Of a DNA stretch of 8,809 nt, positions 1 to 4,731 are shown piece after piece (the stretch's first letter is position 1; each line of letters begins with the position of its first letter). The stretch is from an uncultured Thiotrichaceae bacterium (lineage in GTDB: Bacteria > Pseudomonadota > Gammaproteobacteria > Thiotrichales > Thiotrichaceae): assembly GCA_902727945.1 (NCBI GenBank), contig CACVAV010000266.1, positions 1 to 8,809 on the forward strand. The letters are read 5' to 3'. The position numbers were made by a program, and so were the translations under genes. The notes beneath the pieces are model-generated. The model was given only the letters and a program-made list of their open reading frames with translations. It made no database searches and was not told where the DNA came from.

Positions 1-425
1 TACTGCTGGCGTTCCTGCCCCAGATCAATGCGCAAGTTAAAATCACCATATTCTGCAGTTTGGTAAAAAGCTGCGAAATCTATACTTGCACGATGACTTT
101 TCTGACCGTCATGGGTTTGTTGCTGATACCAATCAGTGGTGATGTCAAATGAGCGTAAATTACCCTCATCTACTGCAATCTCAGAAGGATGATCACCTAG
201 CTGTCCGGGAGGTAAATCTGCTGGCACCTCATTATCAATTAGCTGGTCTACATAGGTTTGTGGCTGCCTGGTTTGCTGTGCCCGTTGAATAGCTAACTCC
301 TCACTGGTAAGCGCAACAATACCACTGGTAGCCAGGCCTATGGTTGGCTGTAGTAGCAATGTAGTACTTATAAGGCTGAGGCTTGCCAGACCGACACCCT
401 TTGTACTCAGGGGATGTAAACACAT
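1..425 (-). CDS. Partial exported protein, possibly an outer-membrane usher/beta-barrel protein (N-terminus only)
   Basis: The frame is open from an ATG at 425 to the left edge, giving 141 complete codons with no stop; the C-terminus lies outside the window. Residues 1-9 are polar with one Lys. Residues 10-31 are hydrophobic and end in Gly-Leu-Ala, which reads as a signal peptide cleaved near residue 32. A polar, Gln- and Pro-rich linker follows (about 40-88). From about residue 92 the sequence alternates polar and hydrophobic or aromatic residues (RSFDITTDWY, RASIDFAAFY, YGDFNLRIDL), as expected of outer-membrane beta strands. The YGDFxLRxDL pattern and the divergent pilin-like gene at 628 suggest a fimbrial usher or similar barrel, but this is inference from a fragment. 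The SD is weak (AAGAA about 7 bases before the ATG). No other in-frame start fits the signal peptide as well. Confidence 0.6.
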   Translation of the reverse strand, partial: MCLHPLSTKGVGLASLSLISTTLLLQPTIGLATSGIVALTSEELAIQRAQQTRQPQTYVDQLIDNEVPADLPPGQLGDHPSEIAVDEGNLRSFDITTDWYQQQTHDGQKSHRASIDFAAFYQTAEYGDFNLRIDLGQERQQ

Positions 426-627
426 ATTTTTTATTCTTATTTTGTGTAATAGCGTTAATTTTCAGTAATGAGACGATGGACTTTATTTCTTAGAAAAAAT
501 AGTTCAATTTCCACATATCAATATGTTTTTCATATGAACATAGACGCAACCAAACAACAAACGATTCATATTTACCGACAAATGGCCTATGAATGGATGT
601 TCAAAACAAACAGAAGAGGATTGAATC
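426..627. other. Divergent intergenic region with a small AT-rich palindrome
   Basis: This 202-base AT-rich gap separates two divergent genes for exported proteins, so it should carry both promoters. It contains an inverted repeat, ATATG-TTTTT-CATAT at 521-535, overlapping the palindrome TCATATGA at 530-537. I could not pick a convincing -35/-10 pair on either strand. The palindrome could be an operator or chance in AT-rich DNA. Confidence 0.3.
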
Positions 628-933
628 ATGAACAAAAGTAGCTTTCTTGGTTTGTTTTTATTATTAATGAATACTGGCAGCTATGCAGAATCAACCGTAC
701 ATACCAACCAGCAAGCCAAATCAACCTCGACGACTGCCACAGTAAAGTTTGTTATCCGTATACCCCAAAAACTGGCACTAACTTCCACTAACGGTAAAGT
801 CACCTTTGATTCTAACACGGGTAATTTGCTGACAATCAATCACCGGACAAACAGTAACACCTTCATATCAAAGACTAAGTTTATTCAGCTTCAGCAAAAC
901 CGGCAAGACACGTACACCGTGGCCAGCCCTTAG
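628..933 (+). CDS. Small secreted protein, pilin-like (chaperone-usher-associated?)
   Basis: This 101-residue protein has a clear signal peptide: MNKSSF, a hydrophobic stretch at 7-15, and probable cleavage after SYA at residue 20. The mature part (about 81 residues) begins with a Thr/Ser-rich segment and then TATVKFVIRIPQKLAL (about 37-52). That form, a small-residue beta strand followed by a V/I-x-I-P strand, is common at the start of small pilin-like or pilus-operon proteins of the chaperone-usher type. There is no Cys and no second membrane segment. An AGAGGA Shine-Dalgarno lies about 8 bases before the ATG. The divergent exported protein at 1-425 supports a surface-structure locus, but no chaperone, usher or adhesin can be confirmed in the window. 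The protein is shorter than a standard major pilin. It may be a minor subunit, a shortened copy, or unrelated. The gene looks real; the function is tentative. Confidence 0.6.
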   Translation: MNKSSFLGLFLLLMNTGSYAESTVHTNQQAKSTSTTATVKFVIRIPQKLALTSTNGKVTFDSNTGNLLTINHRTNSNTFISKTKFIQLQQNRQDTYTVASP

Positions 934-962
934 AACAGACCACCACAATCCTACTCAGAAGA

Positions 963-1709
963 TCAGAAAAATAATAACTTAACCGCAATAATCCCCAGTG
1001 CCACCATTAGCATCACCCGGATCACACCCTCACCTTTGGTAATAGCCGCTTTAACTGCCACCCACGCGCCTATGGACATACCTAAAGCCAGTGCGATAGC
1101 AGCAAACCAATCAATATTACCTGTCCAGGTGAAAAAGATCACCGCAGGAATAGTAAACACCAGCGTAATGAACATCTTGTGCATGTTCACCCGCATCAAA
1201 TCCATGCTATACAGATGGGTCAGACAGGCCATGACCATGAAGCCGACTCCGGCTTGAATAAAACCACCATAGAACCCGATAACAAACATAACCGGCCATT
1301 GCAGCCAGCCAGCCCAGCGGTGTTGCTTCGCATGCTCCAGCACTTTAGCTTTCGGGAAGAGTAATGACACGATCACCAAAACCATCACGATACCCAACAG
1401 CTTCATGAATAGTTCGTCATCCACCTTGACTGCATAAATTGCACCCAGGACAGCACCCGGCAAGGTCATCAATCCCAGTTTCCAACTCATCGTAAAATCG
1501 GAATATTTATTTTTTTTGAATGCAGCCACACCAACAGCTGCCTCAGCCAGAATGGCAATCCGGTTAGAGCCATTAGCCACGGTCGGGTCATAGCCAAGAA
1601 ATACCAATAGCGGAACCGTCAACGCAGATCCACCACCCGCCAACACATTCATAAAACCAGCGACGGCACCGACAAAAAACAGTAGGAAAAAGATGAGAAT
1701 ATCTGACAT
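963..1709 (-). CDS. TauE/SafE family (DUF81) membrane permease
   Basis: This 248-residue integral membrane protein has the usual length of the TauE/SafE (sulfite exporter TauE, DUF81) family. About seven to eight hydrophobic segments are visible, near residues 4-22, 28-40, 50-63, 76-95, 101-118, 137-163, 177-194, 200-219 and 231-248. The family's two related halves show as GFMNVLAGGGSALTVPLL (18-35) and GFYGGFIQAGVGFMVM (145-160), each with the Gly-rich N/Q-x-x-x-G-x-G motif near the start of a half. Family members export sulfite, sulfoacetate or other organic anions; nothing here fixes the substrate. The start ATG at 1709 has no strong SD, but the next upstream stop leaves no better ATG or GTG start. 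The gene lies downstream of the amidase gene after a gap of 107 bases, so cotranscription is possible but not shown. Confidence 0.9.
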   Translation of the reverse strand: MSDILIFFLLFFVGAVAGFMNVLAGGGSALTVPLLVFLGYDPTVANGSNRIAILAEAAVGVAAFKKNKYSDFTMSWKLGLMTLPGAVLGAIYAVKVDDELFMKLLGIVMVLVIVSLLFPKAKVLEHAKQHRWAGWLQWPVMFVIGFYGGFIQAGVGFMVMACLTHLYSMDLMRVNMHKMFITLVFTIPAVIFFTWTGNIDWFAAIALALGMSIGAWVAVKAAITKGEGVIRVMLMVALGIIAVKLLFF

Positions 1710-1816
1710 GACTAAAGCGACACAGACCGAAACAAACGATACTGCGTCGCAACAAATTTAAAGTCAAGCAAGAAGAGCGCACTCAATAATTCAAGCACGC
1801 ATGTAAGTTATGCTAC

Positions 1817-2581
1817 TTAATGTACCGGCCAGAACCAGACATCTTCAGAACGTTCGATATAATCCAAGCCTCCGCTCGCCATCGCTGGCCCTTCCCATGA
1901 AAAAGATCCGCCCCCCATAAACTCGCCGGTACCATCCCACAAATCGATGTGGTCACCCGAATTATTCTCACCCCAGAAATTCTGACAAAAAATAATACCA
2001 GTACGCCCCGCATAATCCTGCCACTCCACACCAGTCTTTATTTCTGCCTGACCAAACCTGGAAGGGTTATTACGTATCCACAAGGCTAACTCACGCGCGC
2101 GCAGGCTATGTCCCTGTCCGCCATGGCCAAACCAGCACTGTACGCCATCATAACCTTCCATCAAGTTACTACGGGTCAGACAGATCCCCATCCGGATGGC
2201 ACATTGATTACCAAAATTCGGCACATCATCCTCACGCCGGCAAGGCTGCATTTCATTGTGACTGATATTAGGGTGATTATCCCACAGCTTGCCAAAACCC
2301 AGATTGACTCCCTCAGTAGGTAACTCCACTGTCGGAGGGATAACCACCGGTGGTCTTTCCGGTGGTGGCGCTGGTGTCGGGGTAGTAGGTGCAGGAACAA
2401 CCGGCGGTTCGGATGCCGGAGGTACTGGACTTACTGGTGGCACCGGAGCAGGCGTCGGGCTTGCCGGAACGGGTGGGCGCGGCGCGGGCTGCTCACCATT
2501 AGTGGGCGGGTTTGTTCCACCCGTGTTGTTTGCTGAACCAAGTAGTGACTGTAACCAACTTAAAAACCCCTGCCAATTCAT
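1817..2581 (-). CDS. Tae4-like peptidoglycan amidase with proline-rich N-terminal extension
   Basis: The C-terminal part (about 93-225 of 254 residues) matches the type VI secretion amidase effector 4 (Tae4) family of NlpC/P60-like enzymes. It has FGKLWDNHPN at its start, GNQCAIRMG (124-132) carrying the expected nucleophile Cys127, LRARELALWI (160-169), and GIIFCQNFW then GDHIDLWDG with the expected catalytic His211. Tae4 enzymes cut the gamma-D-Glu-mDAP bond of peptidoglycan in target-cell periplasm. The acidic third member is not obvious in this copy (Asp213, Asp216 and Glu220 are candidates). Residues 1-15 form an amphipathic Trp/Leu segment without signal-peptide features, and about 25-88 are a Pro/Ala/Val linker; typical Tae4 proteins are the bare domain. 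AAGGAG lies 8 bases before the ATG. The HNH gene sits 45 bases upstream, probably in one transcript. No Tai4-like immunity gene or T6SS gene is visible. The family call is firm; secretion route and target are unknown. Confidence 0.85.
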   Translation of the reverse strand: MNWQGFLSWLQSLLGSANNTGGTNPPTNGEQPAPRPPVPASPTPAPVPPVSPVPPASEPPVVPAPTTPTPAPPPERPPVVIPPTVELPTEGVNLGFGKLWDNHPNISHNEMQPCRREDDVPNFGNQCAIRMGICLTRSNLMEGYDGVQCWFGHGGQGHSLRARELALWIRNNPSRFGQAEIKTGVEWQDYAGRTGIIFCQNFWGENNSGDHIDLWDGTGEFMGGGSFSWEGPAMASGGLDYIERSEDVWFWPVH

Positions 2582-2626
2582 CCGAGATGCTCCTTATGAT
2601 CAAATTATTCCCTAAATATAGGTTAA

Positions 2627-3211
2627 TCAGTGACATCTTTCACGTAAACTGCTGCCACGCGGAAAATGTGCACTGAGAAATTCCATCTGATCCGATAGTA
2701 TATTCCGACCCTGAAGAAAAACATACTCGACATAAGTGGGCATAAACGGAATGGCTAATAACGGCATACCTGCTTGCTCAGGTGTCCGGCCGCCCTTGTG
2801 GCTGTTACAGCTTTTACAGGCACTGACAACATTGGTCCAGATATCCAGCCCGCCCTTAACCACAGGATGAACATGGTCACGGGACAACTGCCTATCCTGA
2901 AAAGACTGACCACAATACAAACACATATTATTGTCTCTGCGAAACAGCGTCGGGTTGTTCAATGGCGGCATGTAGCCTTCCAGGAAAAACTTCTGGCGAC
3001 TACCCAGCGTAGCAATGATTGAATTAAGCGTCATTTCGCTACGCTCGCCTGTTTTAGCATTAGTACCACCATACACATGGTGTAATGGCGTACCACAGGT
3101 ATAAGCCACCTGCTCCGTATAATAAAGCTTAACGGCAGTTTGATAGTGAATCCATTCCAGGGGCATACCACTGACATCGGTACGTAGTATAAGTTGTTGC
3201 AAATTCGACAT
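2627..3211 (-). CDS. HNH endonuclease family protein
   Basis: From the ATG at 3211 this gives 194 residues. The C-terminal half has a complete HNH nuclease core with a zinc knuckle: CLYCGQ (Cys97, Cys100), SRDHVHPVVKGG with the metal and general-base residues Asp112-His113 and His115, then WTNVVSACKSCNSHKGG with Asn127, the Cys132/Cys135 pair, Asn136 and His138. The N-terminal 90 residues are a conserved-looking segment of unknown role. Proteins of this form are widespread in proteobacteria, and their substrate is not established to my knowledge; no restriction-modification partner is adjacent. An upstream ATG at 3217 is only 2 bases from the GGAGGT sequence at 3220-3225, whereas the ATG at 3211 is 8 bases away, so I chose 3211. 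The gene is 45 bases upstream of the Tae4-like amidase and may be cotranscribed with it. Confidence 0.85.
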   Translation of the reverse strand: MSNLQQLILRTDVSGMPLEWIHYQTAVKLYYTEQVAYTCGTPLHHVYGGTNAKTGERSEMTLNSIIATLGSRQKFFLEGYMPPLNNPTLFRRDNNMCLYCGQSFQDRQLSRDHVHPVVKGGLDIWTNVVSACKSCNSHKGGRTPEQAGMPLLAIPFMPTYVEYVFLQGRNILSDQMEFLSAHFPRGSSLRERCH

Positions 3212-3219
3212 AAGCATTC

Positions 3220-3225
3220 ACCTCC
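3220..3225 (-). promoter_or_regulatory. Shine-Dalgarno that sets the start of the HNH gene
   Basis: On the minus strand this reads GGAGGT, a near-perfect anti-16S match. It is 8 bases from ATG 3211 and only 2 from ATG 3217, so the downstream ATG should be used. Confidence 0.75.
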
Positions 3226-3482
3226 TATACTGTTGTGATGCTATTTCACCGTCCTGACACAGGTTAGCGCTGACCGGTGACTTTATTGATAATACTGCCT
3301 GAGACACACACTATACCGCTTAGCCGTCACATTTTAACGGGGAACGGAATGTGGCCGCTATCATTTTGATATAAGTCAATGTACGAAGACAGAGTGCACA
3401 TAGTACTGGATTGTTGCTTGTAAAGCATAAACACTTACATGTATTATCGTTTGCTTATAAACACAGTATGAGGATGTGAATT
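3226..3482. other. Divergent intergenic region between the HNH gene and the 31-residue membrane protein
   Basis: These 257 bases hold no ORF I can support. The right part carries a candidate promoter for the small membrane protein (3418-3447). Two related copies of GCATAAACAC / GCTTATAAACAC lie at about 3425-3434 and 3453-3464. I found no clear -35/-10 pair for the HNH-amidase transcript on the minus strand. Confidence 0.4.
3418..3447 (+). promoter_or_regulatory. Candidate sigma-70 promoter for the 31-residue membrane protein
   Basis: TTGTAA at 3418-3423 (4 of 6 to TTGACA), an 18-base spacer, then TATTAT at 3442-3447 (5 of 6 to TATAAT). The predicted start near 3454 gives a leader of about 29 bases that contains the GAGG Shine-Dalgarno. 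Confidence 0.4.
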
Positions 3483-3578
3483 ATGTTTAGCTGGGATTTT
3501 GGTCTACCCATGGCGATTGTTGTCGCTCTTATCGTCATCGCATGGTTGAGCTTCCTGTCTGTTGCATTCTTTGGCTAA
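3483..3578 (+). CDS. 31-residue single-pass membrane protein
   Basis: The ORF encodes 31 residues: MFSWDFGLP, a strongly hydrophobic stretch MAIVVALIVIAWLSFLSVAFF (about 10-30), then Gly and a TAA stop. It predicts one transmembrane helix with almost no soluble part and a single charge (Asp5), so it is unlikely to be a cleaved precursor. Three things support a real gene: a GAGG Shine-Dalgarno about 9 bases before the ATG, a plausible promoter just upstream, and a strong intrinsic terminator 46 bases after the stop. It stands alone as a transcription unit, convergent with rpoH and divergent from the HNH gene. I do not recognise a family. Small hydrophobic proteins of this size often bind and tune membrane complexes or act as toxins; neither role is shown here. 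Confidence 0.65.
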   Translation: MFSWDFGLPMAIVVALIVIAWLSFLSVAFFG

Positions 3579-3624
3579 AAAGCTTGTGTTCTTCAGTCCG
3601 GAATAAGTTAATAAAAGATCCAAT

Positions 3625-3651
3625 AAAAAAGCCGCAATATGCGGCTTTTTT
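3625..3651. terminator. Bidirectional intrinsic terminator (small membrane gene / rpoH)
   Basis: A perfect stem GCCGCA-ATA-TGCGGC (3631-3645) is flanked by six A on the left and six T on the right. Read in either direction it gives a GC-rich hairpin followed by a U tract. It lies 46 bases after the stop of the 31-residue gene and 29 bases after the stop of rpoH on the other strand, so it probably ends both transcripts. Confidence 0.9.
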
Positions 3652-3680
3652 CATGTTCATGTAATCCGGGCTGAAGGAGC

Positions 3681-4544
3681 TTAGGTTTCGCTGACTGCAA
3701 CTTTCAGCTTCTTAACCGCTGCATTTTCCAACTGACGAATTCGCTCAGCAGAAATACCGTACTTATCAGCCAAATCCTGCAGCGTCGCTTTCTGCTCGGT
3801 CAGCCAACGACTTTTCAGAATATCCTGACTCCGCTCATCAAGTTCAGCCAAAGCACCATGAAAACGCTCACGGGTATAAGCCTGCCACTGCTCTTCCTCC
3901 AGCGTGTCTGCCGGATCAGCCACATCAGTCACCAGGTACTGACTGGGGGAATAGGCATGATCATCATCCTCGTAACCATTGGGCAAATCAAAAGCTACAT
4001 CATTAGCGCCCAGGCGTTTTTCCATCTCCAGCACATCGGCTTTACTGACACCAAGGTCACCAGCTACTTCTTCAGCCTGTGCATTAGACAACCAGCCTAA
4101 ACGTGACTTACTGCTACGCAGATTAAAGAATAATTTACGCTGCGCTTTAGTCGTAGCAATCTTTACAATTTTCCAGTTTCGCAGGATATATTCATGAATT
4201 TCTGCACGAATCCAATGCACAGCAAAGGAGATCAGGCGCACATTCATGGTCGGATCAAAGCGCTTGACCGCTTTCATCAAGCCAACATTACCTTCCTGCA
4301 CCAGGTCGCTGAGCGGCAAGCCGTAACCGTTATAACCACGGGCAACTTTCACGACAAAGCGTAAGTTGTGCAGTATAAGCTGGCGTGCTGACTCAAGATC
4401 ATCGTCTTCACGAAGACGCTCAGCCAAGCCACGCTCTTCCTCGACTTTCAGCACAGGAATAGCATGAATGGCGTGAATGTAACTTTCCAGGTTACCTACA
4501 GGTACCGGCAAAGTTTTCCCACGAACCATTAAAGCGTTTGTCAT
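3681..4544 (-). CDS. rpoH: RNA polymerase sigma factor RpoH (sigma-32)
   Basis: This 287-residue heat-shock sigma factor is close to the usual length of about 285. Region 1.2/2.1 starts near residue 16. The core-binding segment [23 protein letters not shown] is at 76-98. Region 2.3-2.4 follows with [20 protein letters not shown] (105-124). The diagnostic RpoH box QRKLFFNLR is at 135-143. Region 4.2 has [13 protein letters not shown] and the recognition helix [18 protein letters not shown] (264-281). RpoH directs RNA polymerase to chaperone and protease genes under heat or misfolding stress. AAGGAG lies 7 bases before the ATG. A perfect CIRCE element 34 bases upstream of the start codon, next to a -10-like hexamer, suggests repression by HrcA, which is encoded at 7488-8558. 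The 3' end meets a bidirectional terminator. Confidence 0.97.
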   Translation of the reverse strand: MTNALMVRGKTLPVPVGNLESYIHAIHAIPVLKVEEERGLAERLREDDDLESARQLILHNLRFVVKVARGYNGYGLPLSDLVQEGNVGLMKAVKRFDPTMNVRLISFAVHWIRAEIHEYILRNWKIVKIATTKAQRKLFFNLRSSKSRLGWLSNAQAEEVAGDLGVSKADVLEMEKRLGANDVAFDLPNGYEDDDHAYSPSQYLVTDVADPADTLEEEQWQAYTRERFHGALAELDERSQDILKSRWLTEQKATLQDLADKYGISAERIRQLENAAVKKLKVAVSET

Positions 4545-4578
4545 TTGTTATCTCCTTGAATCGACTATGAACACAATA

Positions 4579-4605
4579 TTAGCACTCTTCACATTGGAGT
4601 GCTAA
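4579..4605. promoter_or_regulatory. CIRCE operator (HrcA-binding site)
   Basis: The site is TTAGCACTC (4579-4587), nine bases, then GAGTGCTAA (4597-4605). It is an exact match to the CIRCE consensus TTAGCACTC-N9-GAGTGCTAA, and the symmetry extends two more bases on each side. CIRCE is the operator of HrcA. It lies between rpoH (start codon 34 bases away) and the divergent coiled-coil gene (start codon 126 bases away). It abuts a TATAGT hexamer facing rpoH, so it would cover the rpoH transcription start and appear as a hairpin in the 5' leader. Confidence 0.93.
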
Positions 4606-4610
4606 TAATC

Positions 4611-4637
4611 ACTATAGTTCACCGTATACATGCTTAA
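4611..4637 (-). promoter_or_regulatory. Candidate rpoH promoter overlapped downstream by CIRCE
   Basis: On the minus strand, TATAGT (4616-4611) is a good -10. The best -35 is TTAAGC (4637-4632) with a short 15-base spacer, which is a weakness. The predicted start near 4604 falls within CIRCE, the classic position for an HrcA operator. A second, weaker possibility further upstream is TTGAAT (4678-4673) with TACCTA (4655-4650). I see no sigma-32 type promoter. Confidence 0.4.
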
Positions 4638-4687
4638 TAAAAAAAGTGATAGGTAGATCAGTTTCATTTTTCATTCAACAAAATATG

Positions 4688-4716
4688 TTACAGTTCGCGC
4701 TTGGATAAGATTAAAT
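4688..4716 (+). promoter_or_regulatory. Candidate promoter for the coiled-coil gene
   Basis: TTACAG at 4688-4693, a 17-base spacer, and TTAAAT at 4711-4716. Each hexamer matches the sigma-70 consensus at about four positions. The start would be only about 9 bases before the ATG, and the SD in this stretch is poor, so the leader would be very short. This is a tentative assignment. Confidence 0.3.
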
Positions 4717-4731
4717 AAGAACAATAAAATC

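Noticed and set aside
628..933. The small secreted protein considered as a Tai4-type immunity protein for the amidase
   Set aside because: It has a signal peptide and a suitable size, but its beta-strand pattern, lack of Cys, opposite strand and distance from the amidase do not fit the helical Tai4 family.
1739..1767. TTGACT (1767-1762) with CAGTAT (1744-1739) as a promoter for the TauE/SafE gene
   Set aside because: The -35 is good and the spacer is 17 bases, but the -10 matches only about half the consensus, so I did not list it as a feature.
2289..2615. A 108-residue Gly-rich reading frame on the plus strand
   Set aside because: It is the antisense of the Pro-rich codons of the amidase gene, which explains its Gly richness. 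It has no SD and no recognisable domain.
3211..3217. The longer HNH start at 3217
   Set aside because: Its spacing to GGAGGT is only 2 bases, while the ATG at 3211 has the optimal 8 bases.
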